Source: AP-15 sp963795485 (GTDB lineage: Bacteria; Pseudomonadota; Alphaproteobacteria; ATCC43930; CGMCC-115725). Taken from it: a stretch of DNA of 64,000 bases. Both the position numbers and the translations under genes were made by a program. The stretch spans positions 186,001-250,000 of the forward strand of contig CAWCIL010000008.1 in NCBI GenBank assembly GCA_963795485.1, given 5' to 3'. The notes under the pieces are model-generated. The model saw only the letters and a program-made list of their open reading frames with translations, was not told the DNA's origin and made no database searches. Shown in pieces: positions 8,367-17,905 of this stretch; position 1 is the first letter of the stretch, and each line of letters starts with the position of its first letter.

Positions 8367-9438
8367 CTATCCGGTTTCCCCGACGGCTTCTTCGAACGCC
8401 GCGAGGGTCTTTTCGATCGCCTCGCGGGGCAAGTCGCGGGTGATGAACACCATTCGCGTGCGGTGGTCGTCGCTCGGCCATTCCTTTAGCAGCACTGGCG
8501 GGTGAAAGAGGTGCTGTACCCCGTGCACCACCACGGGCTCCCCGGGGCGGTCGCTCAGCGCCACGATCGCCTTCAACCGTAACAGATCGTCGCCGCGCAT
8601 CGTCGCCAGTGCGTCGAGCCAGGTCGACAATGCCGCCCATGAGATCGGCCGCTCGCGGGTGATGCAGAAGGCACGGATGCGGTCGTCGTGCCGGTTGACG
8701 TCGAGCTGCTCGTGGCCATGCTCGCCCGCGTGCTCGTGGCCGTGCTCGGCGTCAAAGGCTTCGTCGCGCAGCCAGCGCTGAACATCGACGCTCTTGGTCT
8801 GCGGGTCGAAAAAGCCGAGATTGAACAATAGGGCGGGATCGACCTCGCCCTGGGCCACGGAAAGCACCGGAGCGCCGGGGTTCAAGCTGTCGAGCCGCGC
8901 CTTTAACGCCGCCGCCGCCCGTGGTTCGGCAAGATCGGTCTTGGTCAGCAGCAGCCGGTCGGCGACCGCGGCCTGCTTAACCGCCTCGGGCTGACGGTCG
9001 AGTGTGGCAGCGCCGTTGACCGCATCGACCGTCGCCACCACCCCGTCGAGCATGTATCGGGCCGCGATCAGCGGGTCCGAGATCAGGGTGTGCAGGATCG
9101 GCGCCGGGTCGGCGAGCCCGGTGGTTTCGATCACCGACTCGAGTGAAATTCGGGATTTTGCCGTTGGCCCGGCCGACGAACAGGTTCAGCAACGTATTGA
9201 CGATATCGCCGCGCACGGTGCAGCACAGGCAGCCGCTGTTTAGCAGCACGACATCGTCGGTGGCCTGCTCGACCAGCAGATGGTCGATGCCGATCTCGCC
9301 GAACTCGTTGACGATGACCGCGGTCGCCGCCATTCCCGGCCGCTTCAGCACGTGGTTCAAGACAGTCGTCTTGCCGCTGCCGAGAAAGCCGGTCAGCAAC
9401 GTCACCGGGATCAGGGGTGGGGGTTCGGTCGAATTCAT
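8367..9438 (-). pseudogene. CobW/COG0523 metallochaperone GTPase, frameshifted
   Basis: A G3E-family GTPase that delivers metal (zinc or cobalt) to client proteins. The N-terminal part has the P-loop TGFLGSGKTT, NEFGEIGIDH, the metal-binding NSGCLCCTVRGD (CXCC) and, across a frame change, ETTGLADPAPIL. A His-rich insert (EHGHEHAGEHGHE) precedes the C-terminal CobW_C domain. The frame changes at about 9135, where one extra base follows the FTRV codons; removing it restores a 356-residue protein. Everything else is conserved, so it is a recent lesion or a sequence error. The ATG at 9438 gives the family-typical N-terminus. It follows the RNase Z gene by 73 bases on the same strand. An intact paralogue lies at 28916-29959. 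Confidence 0.8.
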
Positions 9439-9511
9439 CGCAGCACCAGGTTCCGCTCTGGGAGTTGCACGGAGTTTCGTCGAAACCGACGGCTCGGTCG
9501 AGTGCAGCGGC

Positions 9512-10448
9512 TCAGATGGCGGGATCGGCCGGGGTGGGCCGGGCGGCAACCTTGATACGATCGAAATCGGCGACGACCTTGGTCCGCGGAAATAAAGCGA
9601 CGGCCTCCGCGCTGATCTCCTCGGGCCGATAGCGGCCGGAGATGTGGGTCAGCAATAATTCGCCGACCCCGGCCTCGAGCGCCAGCCAAGCAGCCGTGGC
9701 GGCTGTCAGATGGCCGCGCTCGCGGGCGAGGGATTGGTCACGGTCGAGAAAGGTGGCTTCGATCACCAAGGCGTCGGCGCCTCGGACCTCATCGGGCAGG
9801 GAGGCCACCTCCTCGACATCGCCGACGACAACAAGCCTGGTGCCGACGATCTGGGGCCCCTGAACCATCTCCGGTACGATCAGTCGACCGTCCGCCAGCC
9901 TCACCGAGCGGCCCTGCGCCAACTCACCCCGCCCCGGTCCGTCCGGCACCCCGAATTCGGCCAGACGCTCGGCCAGCAGAGGGCGGCGCATTTCTTCCTC
10001 GAACCGAAAGCCGAGGCTTTGGGTGCCGCGATGCGCTACAGCAAAGGCGTCGAGATGCCAGTCCGGGTCGCGATAGCACCAATCCCGGCGCAACCGCGCG
10101 CAGGCGGTAGCGATCACCACGTTCGCAGCCGACCGTCACGGCGAGATAACGGCGGACGAATTCGACGGTCTCGCCGCTGCCGATGATCTCGATCGCGCCC
10201 CCGATCCCCCAGAGTGCGCGCGTGGCAACGAGCCCCGCCAGCCCCGCCACATGATCGAGGTGAGCGTGGGTCAGCAGCACCTGCCCGAGCCCGCGAAACC
10301 CGAGCCCGGCGCGCAGCAGCTGGCGCTGCGTCCCCTCCCCGCAATCGACCAGAAACCGGTCGGGCCCGTGCCCGACATATAGCGCCGGCAGACCCCGCCC
10401 GGCAGAGGGCACCGCCGCGGCAGTGCCGAGAAACACGAGTTCGAACAT
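9512..10448 (-). pseudogene. rnz: ribonuclease Z (tRNA 3'-processing), frameshifted
   Basis: A metallo-beta-lactamase-fold endonuclease that removes 3' trailers from tRNA precursors. The start MFELVFLGTAAAVPS and the zinc motif LTHAHLDHVAGL are typical of the family. After a frame change the C-terminal half carries HRGTQSLGFRFEE, EATFLD and LTHISGRY, which supply the remaining zinc ligands. The frameshift at about 10121 is one extra base; without it the protein is 311 residues, the normal length. RNase Z is usually important for growth, so a real loss would be surprising, and a sequence error is likely. It is divergent from the amidase at 10546, with 97 bases between the starts. Confidence 0.8.
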
Positions 10449-10545
10449 CGGCTTTGCGGCCTCGCGCAGGATCGCGAGCCCGATCATAGCTCCAGGTGAT
10501 AAGCTGCCGCCAAAGATCCCTTCACAGCGGCGTCAGCTTTCTGTC

Positions 10546-12133
10546 ATGCCAAATTTGGCGGTCGAGAACGCAACGGTCAGCGATCTGCGGCAGGCACTCT
10601 CGGCCGGCATCACCACGGCCTCGGCCCTGGTCCGAGCCTATCTGGCGCGGATCGCGGCCTATGACCGCGCCGGCCCTTGCCTCAATGCCGTGCGCGAGAT
10701 CAACCCCGAGGCGCTGGCGATCGCGGCGGCGAGCGATTCGGGCAAGTCTGCCGTCCGCAGGCCTCTCGAAGGCATCCCAATCCTCGTCAAGGACAACATC
10801 GCCACCGCCGACGCGCAGCACACGACTGCTGGCTCGCTCGCGCTCGCCGAGGCGCGGGCCCGACATGACGCCACGATCGTGACCTTGCTGCGGCAAGCGG
10901 GTGCGATCATTCTCGGCAAGGCCAACCTGACCGAATTCGCCAACATCCTGGCTATCGACATGCCGGCCGGGTACAGCTCGCTCGGTGGTCAGGTCCGCAA
11001 TCCCTACGCACCGCAGCTCGACGAGCGCGGCGTGCCGACCGTCTCGCCGGGCGGATCGAGCTCGGGGTCGGCGGCAGCGGTCGCGGCCGGGCTGGCGGCG
11101 GCGGCGATCGGCACCGAGACCTCGGGCTCGCTGTTGTCGCCCGCCTGCCAGAACGGGCTCGTCACGGTCAAGCCGACCGTCGGGCTCATCAGCCGCGCCG
11201 GCATCATCCCGATCGCGCACAGCCAGGACACTCCCGGCCCGTTGACCCGAACCGTACGCGACGCGGCGATCCTTTTAAATGTACTGGCCGCCGCCGACCC
11301 GCTCGACCCGGCGACTGCGGCGATCGAACGCCCGGCGGACTACACGAATGCGCTCAATGCCGACGGGCTGCGCGGCTCTCGTATTGGCGTCCCGAGCGAC
11401 CCCGCCGACCCGGCCAACGATGTTTACTACGGCCCTCTATCGGCGGTCGCCGCCGGGGTCGTGGCCGAGGCGATCGCCGCGATCGAAGCTCTCGGCGCCA
11501 CGATTGTGCGCGCCAATCATGCCGACCGCCGGCTGGATCGGCGGCCCCGGCACCGAGATCGCGATCCTCAACCGCAATCCCGAAAGCCCGACCTTTGGTC
11601 AGCCGGTGCGCCGGCCGCTCGTCTTTGTTTACGAGCTGAAGCACGATCTCGATCTCTATCTGCGCGACTGGGCGAGCGCCACCGCGATGCGCGGTCTGGA
11701 CGACATCGTCGCGTTCAATTCCGCCCATGCCGAGCAAGCCTTGCGCTTTGGCCAGGATTTGTTTCTCGCCGCGGCGGCGACACGCGGCGATCTGCGCGAG
11801 TCCGAATATCTGTCGGCTCGGCAAATGGATCTGCGCGCCTCGCGCACTCTCGGGCTCGATGCTTACATGCACGAGCACCAACTCGACGCGGTGCTGTTTC
11901 CCGCGGCGGCGGGCGCCTCGATCGCCGCCAAGGCCGGCTACCCAAGCGTCCAGGTCCCAGCCGGGTTCGTCAGCAGCGTCGGCGCAGACGCCGCGAAATA
12001 CCCCTTCGGCATCACCTTCACCGGTCGCGCCTGGAGCGAGCCCACCCTCCTGCGCCTCGCCTACGCCTTCGAGCAGGCGACCCGATTGCGCCGGCCGCCC
12101 TCAACCGTCCCGGCGCTGGCAAACGGCGATTAG
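10546..12133 (+). pseudogene. amidase signature family protein, frameshifted
   Basis: An amidase-signature hydrolase of about 528 residues once one extra base at about 11518 is removed. The catalytic lysine is in GIPILVKDNI (about residue 84). The Gly/Ser-rich signature SPGGSSSGSAAAVAAG holds the cis-serine, and GTETSGSLLSPA the nucleophile serine. After the frame change the tail continues with GWIGGPGTEIAILN and VQVPAGF, the expected C-terminal order. The substrate is not determinable; the length resembles broad-specificity amidases rather than GatA. The start is an ATG with weak ribosome-binding sequence. It is transcribed away from rnz. A second amidase at 15153-16810 is also frameshifted but only distantly similar. 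Confidence 0.8.
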
Positions 12134-12365
12134 CAATCGCCGGCCACCGGAAGCGCGGTCGAGACTGCGGCCGCGTTAAATCTCGGGCTCGTTTTCGCGG
12201 GTCGCACGCCGGCTCGGCGGGGACGAGCGATTGATCCTCCGAACGCCCATTTCAGGAATTCTCTCGGCGGTCCTTGCCGCGCAAGCTGTTGCTACCATGA
12301 AAGATTCTCGACAGGTGTTGCAATTGTCTCGGCCTTCCCCAAGATCCCGCCAGGGAGGACCGAGA

Positions 12366-12596
12366 ATGGACCAACGCTCGATTGAGAAACACTTGCGCCG
12401 CTGGCATCGCCGCGACAAGGCGACGATCGATCGCCTGGTCGGCGAGGCGGATAAGGAAAGAATGCCGGGGCACCGTGTGCACAGTCCGACAACCGGCAGC
12501 GGTCTGCCGGTCGAGAGCCAAATTCGCAAAGTATGGGACCCGAGGCGAGGCGGTGGGCTGCCGGTTTTCCACCGTCTGGCCGGCGAAAGCGATTGA
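12366..12596 (+). CDS. hypothetical protein
   Basis: A 76-residue, very basic protein. The N-terminal helix is MDQRSIEKHLRRWHRRDKA, followed by a Gly/Pro-rich tail with KVWDPRRGGGLPVF. A GGGAGG motif lies nine bases upstream of the ATG, which supports the start. No family is recognised, and the region from 12134 to 12365 before it shows nothing else. It could be a small nucleic-acid-binding protein or a spurious frame in a rearranged stretch. Confidence 0.4.
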   Translation: MDQRSIEKHLRRWHRRDKATIDRLVGEADKERMPGHRVHSPTTGSGLPVESQIRKVWDPRRGGGLPVFHRLAGESD

Positions 12597-12705
12597 GGTG
12601 GAAACCACTTGACGCCGATCCAGAGCGGAGGCTGACCCCCGCCGCTCGCGCTGATGAAGGCCGACCCGACAGTCGGCTTACCGGCTGGCGCCTTAGCATG
12701 AACAG

Positions 12706-12954
12706 ATGGCAGACGCGGCTCAACGGACGCGCATGCAGGATACCGGGATCGACGATCTGAACTTCGACATGCCGACCCCGATCTCATACTGCTCGGACTG
12801 GACGCCGCTGATTGCCGGCAACGTGATCTCGATCGGCACGCCCGAAGGCGTTGGTTTTGCCCGCAAGCCGCCGTTGCGGACTAAGCTCGGCCATGTTGAC
12901 GGGGTCGAGATCGCCCGTATTGGCGTGGCGCGCAAGCCGATCGTCGAAAGCTGA
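12706..12954 (+). pseudogene. C-terminal fragment of a FAH-superfamily hydrolase
   Basis: Translation gives RMQDTGIDDLNFDMPTPISY, WTPLIAGNVISIGTPEGVGF and ARKPPLR, the conserved C-terminal third of fumarylacetoacetate hydrolase-family proteins (2-keto-4-pentenoate hydratase and relatives). The N-terminal metal-binding part with the E-x-E...D ligands is absent, and the piece just before, WQTRLNG, is in another frame. It is therefore a degraded remnant. It lies next to other gene scraps (12967-13236), which marks this as a decayed, rearranged segment. Confidence 0.65.
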
Positions 12955-12966
12955 AGCTCGGGCAGC

Positions 12967-13044
12967 ATGAAGGCGATCCTGCTGCGCCAGCCGGGCGGCC
13001 CCTCTGCGCTCGAATATGTCGAGGTGCCGACGCCGGCTCCCGGC
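12967..13044 (+). pseudogene. N-terminal scrap of a quinone oxidoreductase/Zn-ADH
   Basis: The first 26 codons read MKAILLRQPGGPSALEYVEV followed by PTPAPG, the conserved N-terminus of NADPH:quinone reductase-type medium-chain dehydrogenases. Similarity then stops abruptly at about 13044 and the sequence changes to antisense remnants. It is not functional. The start sits 12 bases behind the FAH remnant stop. Confidence 0.6.
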
Positions 13045-13236
13045 AACGCTTCGACGATCGGCCCGACATCCGCGCCGCGACGAGCAATTTGTCTGCGCGG
13101 CCGGCCTCGGCGAGAGGCAGCCGATCGTGGATCAGCGGCCGGATCTTGCCGACGGTGATCTGGCCGAGCAGGGTCTCTATCGAATCCGGGGCCGTCATCG
13201 GGAAATTGCTGCTGATCGCGAGAACCGGTGTTCATG
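13045..13236 (-). pseudogene. antisense remnant, possible C-terminus of a quinone oxidoreductase
   Basis: On the minus strand the frame reads DSIETLLGQITVGKIRPLIH and DRLPLAEAGRADKLL. This resembles the C-terminal segment of quinone reductase/zinc alcohol dehydrogenases (a helix, then G-x-I-R-P, then PLAEAxxA). It lies head-on against the N-terminal scrap of the same family on the plus strand. The match is suggestive only. No start or complete domain is present. Confidence 0.35.
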
Positions 13237-13327
13237 ACATTCCCAGGTGTGCGCCGGTCTTCTCTCGATGAAAATTATCCGGATCTCGGCTACCCTCCTG
13301 CCACTCGGCTGAAAGGGAGCGGGCAAC

Positions 13328-14226
13328 ATGCAACTCGGAGCCTCATTGCCGGTCGCAGATATCGGCACCGCGCCCGCGGTGTTGCGCGATTACGCGCAGG
13401 CCGCGGAAGGGCTGGGCTTTGCTCACCTTGTGGCGCCCGATCACGTGCTCGGGGTTGATCCGGCTGCGGACCATGCCGGCCGGCGGGTCGGGACTACCCA
13501 GAGCGCCTATCACGATCCGTTCGTGCTGTTCGGGTTTCTGTCCGGCTGCACACAGCAGATCGGCTTTGCCGTCGGCGTCCTGATCCTGGCGCAACGGCAG
13601 GCGGTCTTGGTGGCGAAGCAGGCGGCCTCGCTCGATGTGCTGTGCGGCGGCCGGTTCCGGCTCGGAATCGGGGTCGGCTGGAACGAGGTCGAATTCGTCG
13701 GCCTCAACGAGAATTTCCACAACCGCGGCAAGCGCTCGGCGGAGCAGGTGCGGGTCATGCAGGCTTTGTGGGCCGAGCCGCACGTGTCCGCTTTGCCGGC
13801 GAATTCCATCAGGTCGACGACGCCGGCATCAATCCCCGCCCGACTTCGGGCCGCGTGCCGATCTGGTACGGCGGACATGCCGAGGCAACCTTCCGCCGCT
13901 GCGCGAAATACGGCGACGGCTTTATGCCGTTGGCTTACCCGCCAGGCGACGCGGCGCTAGAAGCTTTCGCGAAATTGCGCGCCCTGACGCGCGAAGCCAG
14001 GCGCGATCCGGCGGCGATCGGGATCGAGGTCTGGGTTTCCCCCGGTGCCGGCACCCCGGACGACTGGCGGCGCGAGATCGCCTTTTGGAAAGCGGCCGGG
14101 GTCACCCATCTGACCGCGCACACCACCTACGCCAGCAACCACCACAAGCGCATCCCCGGCCACAGCGCCGCCGAACACCTGGCGGCAATCACCCGATACC
14201 GCGAGGCGGTAGCGGATTTGCTGTAA
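13328..14226 (+). pseudogene. LLM-class (luciferase-like) flavin/F420-dependent oxidoreductase, frameshifted
   Basis: A bacterial luciferase-like TIM-barrel oxidoreductase of about 300 residues. The first part has AQAAEGLGFAHLVAPDHVL, TGVLILAQRQ-like core strands and CGGRFRLGIGVGWNEVEF, the family hallmark. After a frame change near 13787 the sequence continues with FAGEFHQVDDAGINPRP, RVPIWYGGHAEATFRR and KYGDGFMP. The net change is one base missing (or two extra), unlike the other lesions in this window. AGGGAG lies upstream of the ATG. Homologues use FMN or F420; substrate unknown. The gene is followed after 28 bases by a lipase on the same strand. Confidence 0.78.
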
Positions 14227-14254
14227 GCTTCAGACCGGCAGCATGGAGATGCAG

Positions 14255-15283
14255 ATGAGCGATCCAGAGATTGGCGCGCTGCGCACGAAGCTGGCGGGCC
14301 GGCCTCGTTCTGACGACTACAGGCAGCGGCGCCGGGACATCGACGCGCGCGGCCGTGAATATCGGCTGGCGCTCGATGTCGGGATCGAGCCGGTGACCGC
14401 GAACGGTGTGCAGGCAGAATGGACCTCGACCCCGAACGACGCGCGCGATGCCGCCCTCCTCTATATGCACGGCGGCGGCTATGTGATCGGCTCGCTCGAC
14501 AGCCACCGGCACCTGGCGGCCGAGGCCGGCCGCGCCGCCGGGATCGCGGCATTGGCGCTCGACTACCGGCTGGCGCCCGAGTACCCGTTCCCGGCGGCGG
14601 TCGACGACGCGCTCGCCGGCTACCGGTTTCTGCTGGCGCGCGGCATCGAGCCCGAGCGGATCGCGCTTGCCGGCGACAGTGCCGGCGGGGGTCTGGTGGC
14701 CGCGACAATGCTGGCGATCCGCGATGCCGGCCTGGCGCAGCCTGCCTGCGGCTGGTGCATCTCGCCCTGGGTCGACATGGAAGCCGCCGGCGAGACGATG
14801 TCGAGCAGGGCCGTCGCCGATCCGACCGTGCAGCGCGCCGGCATTCTCGACATGGCCAAGATGTATCTGAACGGCGCCGACCCGCGCTCGCCACTGGCGG
14901 CGCCGATCTACGCCGACCTCCGGGGCCTCGCCCCGCTATTGATCCAGGTCGGCGCCGCCGAGACCCTGCTCGACGACGCGCTGCGGCTGGCCAAGGCTGC
15001 CGGCGCCGCCGATGTGCGGGTCGATCTGGAGATCTGGCCCGAGATGATCCATGTCTGGCATCTATTCCACCCTGAACTCGCCGCCGGGCGGCAAGCGATC
15101 GAAGCCGGTGGCGCGTTTGTCCGACGCATGATCGCGCTGACGGCGTCGCCGGCTAGCCGGCGAACTGGAATATATTGGCCGGCTCTTCAGCCCAGCTGCG
15201 CTCGCGGTAGAGCCGGCGGGTCATCGCCTCGACATACGGTGCGGCGGCGCAGACCATCGCGAACTGGCGCTCGGACAACTTGA
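14255..15283 (+). CDS. alpha/beta hydrolase, hormone-sensitive lipase family
   Basis: The oxyanion motif YMHGGGYVIG (about residue 70), the nucleophile elbow GDSAGGG (about residue 143) and a C-terminal aspartate and histidine (EIWPEMIHVWHLF) identify an HSL/family IV carboxylesterase. It probably hydrolyses short acyl esters in the cytoplasm; no signal peptide is seen. The ATG at 14255 is preferred because GGAG lies five bases upstream; 14243 is the alternative. Typical members end at about residue 300. Here an odd 44-residue Arg/Ser-rich tail follows and overlaps the 3' end of the opposite-strand amidase by 131 bases, so the true stop may be near 15156 with a lost frame. Confidence 0.8.
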   Translation: MSDPEIGALRTKLAGRPRSDDYRQRRRDIDARGREYRLALDVGIEPVTANGVQAEWTSTPNDARDAALLYMHGGGYVIGSLDSHRHLAAEAGRAAGIAALALDYRLAPEYPFPAAVDDALAGYRFLLARGIEPERIALAGDSAGGGLVAATMLAIRDAGLAQPACGWCISPWVDMEAAGETMSSRAVADPTVQRAGILDMAKMYLNGADPRSPLAAPIYADLRGLAPLLIQVGAAETLLDDALRLAKAAGAADVRVDLEIWPEMIHVWHLFHPELAAGRQAIEAGGAFVRRMIALTASPASRRTGIYWPALQPSCARGRAGGSSPRHTVRRRRPSRTGARTT

Positions 15284-16810
15284 GGCCGGCGGCCCGGCAG
15301 GCGGTGGCGGCCCGGTCGCTGGCGGCGGTCGTCGATGTCGGTGGAAACCGGGTCGGGGATCGGCGGCGATTCGGTCGAGAAAGTCGCCGCCGGGGTCGAG
15401 CTGGGGCCGGCGCGCCCGCCACGGCGTCGCCATCTCATAGGCGTGCGCCACCCGAAGCACCGTCGCGTCGTCAAACGGCCGGCCGGCGATCTGCATCGAC
15501 AACGGCAGCCCGCCGGCGCTGAACCCGATGCATTGCGCCAGGGCCGGTCCGCCGGTGACGTTGAACGGCGTCGTCAAGGACGGCCGCCGCCAGAACTCGA
15601 TCGTCCGCCAGTTGCTGAGAAGCGGCGCCGGGCCGCCGGCGGTCGCCGTCACCAGCACGTCGAACTTGTCATAGACCGGCGCCATCTCAGCCAATATCCG
15701 CCGCCGCTCGCGCTGCGCCTGCACATAATCGCGGCCGCCGATCAGCACCGCCGGCAACACGCGGCCGAGAAAATCCTCGCCGAAATCGCCGGGCCGCGTG
15801 CGCAGCGCGTGCTCGTGCACGGCGAGCAGCTCGCTTTCGGCGATCGTGACCTTGACGTCGTAATAATCCTGCGCCGGCCGCAGCCGCACCTCGCCCAGAG
15901 TGGCGCCGAGCGACCTCAGCACCGCGAACGCCTCCGCCAGCGCCGCGCCGACCTCGGCCGTCACCGGGCAGTCGTCCTCGTGCAAGTGGCGCACGATGCC
16001 GATGCGCAGACCATTGATGTCGCCGGTCAGCGCCGCGCGATAATTCGGCACCGGGCGCGCAGCGCTCGCCGGATCGTTCGGGTCGTGGCCGGCGATCGCC
16101 TGCAGCAGGATCGCGCAATCCTCGACCGTCCAGGTCATCGGCCCGGCATGGTCGAAGCTGAACGAGTTGGCGTAGACCCCGTGTCGGCTGACCAGGCCAT
16201 AGGTCGGCTTCAGCCCGACGATCCCGCACAGCGCCGCCGGGCCGCGGATCGAGCCGCCGGTGTCGGAGCCGAGCGCCGCCGGGACCAACCCGGCCGCCAC
16301 CGCCGCCCCCGAACCGCTCGACGAGCCGCCGGTAAAATGCTCGCGGTTCCACGGGTTGCGGGCCGGCGGCCATGGCAAGTCGAAGCTCGGCCCGCCATGC
16401 GCGAATTCATGGGTGGCGAGCTTGCCGGTCAGGATGGCGCCGGCATCGTAGAGCTTGCGCACCGTCGTCGCGTCGGCGGCCGGGACGGTATCGATGCAGG
16501 TTCTGGAATGCCCGGTGGTGCGGATGCCGGCGGTCGCATAGATGTCCTTGAGCCCGAACGGGATGCCGTGCATCGGTCCGCGATAGCCGCCCGCCATGAT
16601 CTCGCGTTCCGCGGCGCGGGCATGTTCGAGCGCGTGTTCGAAGAGCGGCAGCAGATAGGCATTGAGCTGCGGATCGAGCGCCTCGGCCCGGCGAACCAGC
16701 GCCTCCGTCAGCTCGACCGGCGACAATTCTTTCTTCTCGATCCGCCGCGCCGCCTCGGCGATCGCCATGAATGCCAGTTCGGTCGATGGCGCCGGCATGT
16801 CGTCGGGCAT
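15153..16810 (-). pseudogene. amidase signature family protein, two frameshifts near the 3' end
   Basis: An amidase-signature hydrolase, about 550 residues when repaired. It has the catalytic lysine in GIPFGLKDIY, the signature HFTGGSSSGSGAAVAAG, and GSDTGGSIRGPAA with the nucleophile serine. It resembles the aspartyl/glutamyl-tRNA amidotransferase A-like amidases, but no GatB or GatC is nearby, so it is a stand-alone amidase. Two extra bases, at about 15356 (a run of four C on the coding strand) and 15328, split the last 60 codons over three frames. Removing both gives a normal tail ending AEEPANIFQFAG. GAGGAG precedes the ATG at 16810. It lies 32 bases behind the substrate-binding protein gene and probably shares its operon. 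Confidence 0.8.
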
Positions 16811-16842
16811 CGCGGGAAGCTCCTCGGGAGAGGCGCGCAGGT

Positions 16843-17574
16843 TCAGCCCGCGGGTGCCACCGAGAGGCGGCCGACCACCTCGTGCCGCTCGATCAGCCGG
16901 GCGACGAGCCCTGACCGTTTCGCTTCTTCGACGAATTCGCGCAGGAATGCTGCCCCGGCGGCGTTGCTCTTCGCGGTGCCGACCGCCTGCTGCACCGCGG
17001 TGAACTGGCCGTCGAGGATCCGCGCGCCGGGCAGCTTTTCGAGGTCCGACAGCAGGCCCGGCCGCAGACCGGCCATTGCATCCATCTTGTCGTCGACGAA
17101 CTGCTTGAACGCTGCACCGCCGCCGCCTTCCGAGCGGATCACTTCGGCATGCTTGATGTTGCGGGCGAGCCACAGATCGTAGGCGCTCCTGGCGCTGACC
17201 GCGATGCGCACGCCGGGCCGGTCGACATCGGCGATCGCCTGCAACGGCGAACCCGGCGGCACCAGATAGGTCGCCTCGATCTCGACATAGGCCGGGGTGA
17301 ACGCGATTTTTTCCGCACGCTGCGGCTCGGCGCCGATCAGCCCGATATCCCAGACACCGTTTCCCGCCGCGTCGGCCAGCTCGCCCGGCCGCGCATAGGG
17401 CACATAGGCGACCGGCACGCCCAGGCGCTGGGCGATCTCGCGCGCCATGTCGGGGGCCACGCCTTGCGGATCGCCCGACGGGGTCTTTCCGGTGACCAGG
17501 AGGAAATTCCCCATGTTGATCGCGGCGCGCAGGACGCCGGTCGGGGCGAGTTCGGAGACGGCTTTTTCGGGCAT
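16843..17574 (-). CDS. substrate-binding protein-like (SBP_bac_3), no signal peptide
   Basis: A 243-residue protein with the bilobed type II periplasmic binding fold of polar amino acid transporters: LRAAINMGNFLLV, GVAPDMAREIAQRLGVPVAY, GVWDIGLIGAEPQRAEKIAF and AYVEIEATYLVPPGS are the conserved blocks. No signal peptide is visible from the ATG at 17574, nor in the in-frame extension upstream. The protein may therefore be cytoplasmic, or the leader has been lost. No permease or ATPase genes are adjacent. Instead an amidase follows after 32 bases, suggesting the binding domain serves, or senses the substrate of, the amidase. Confidence 0.72.
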   Translation of the reverse strand: MPEKAVSELAPTGVLRAAINMGNFLLVTGKTPSGDPQGVAPDMAREIAQRLGVPVAYVPYARPGELADAAGNGVWDIGLIGAEPQRAEKIAFTPAYVEIEATYLVPPGSPLQAIADVDRPGVRIAVSARSAYDLWLARNIKHAEVIRSEGGGGAAFKQFVDDKMDAMAGLRPGLLSDLEKLPGARILDGQFTAVQQAVGTAKSNAAGAAFLREFVEEAKRSGLVARLIERHEVVGRLSVAPAG

Positions 17575-17659
17575 GCTAGCGGGTCCGGAGTAATGAGGTC
17601 GATACGCCGCATCCTGAATGATCGGTCCCGCCCAAGCACGTGAAAATTCCGGCAGCACC

Positions 17660-17905
17660 CTAACTTGACCGCATACCTGACACGATCCACCACAGGCCGA
17701 AAATAGCTGCGACTATCAGGACGATGATTGCCGTCGCCGAGAGCTCCGGTCCCGGCGGAGAGGGCAAGTTTTCCGACGGTTGCGGTCTGAGTATGTAGGC
17801 GAACGACCAATAGACGAGCCACAACATCGCGAGGACCGCTCCGAGCCGCAGGTATCCCCGGCGCAGATTCACCGCGCCCCACGCCGCCCGGCCTCGCTGG
17901 TTCAC
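17660..17905 (-). CDS. small two-TM membrane protein coupled to ligD
   Basis: An 81-residue protein with transmembrane segments at about residues 18-38 and 56-75 and a Pro-rich periplasmic or cytoplasmic loop (LRPQPSENLPSPPGPE). It starts with GTG overlapping the ligD stop codon (GTGA), which indicates translational coupling to the DNA ligase. I recognise no family. The link to an NHEJ gene is seen in the sequence; any role in repair is speculation. Confidence 0.6.
   Translation of the reverse strand: MNQRGRAAWGAVNLRRGYLRLGAVLAMLWLVYWSFAYILRPQPSENLPSPPGPELSATAIIVLIVAAIFGLWWIVSGMRSS

Noticed and set aside
8701..8760. Histidine-coding short repeats as a sequence repeat element
   Set aside because: They are in frame inside the CobW gene and encode a His-rich metal-binding insert, a normal feature of this family.
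15335..17182. 615-codon open frame on the plus strand
   Set aside because: It is antisense to the amidase and binding-protein genes and rich in Arg, Gln and His, typical of shadow frames. The minus-strand proteins have clear catalytic motifs.
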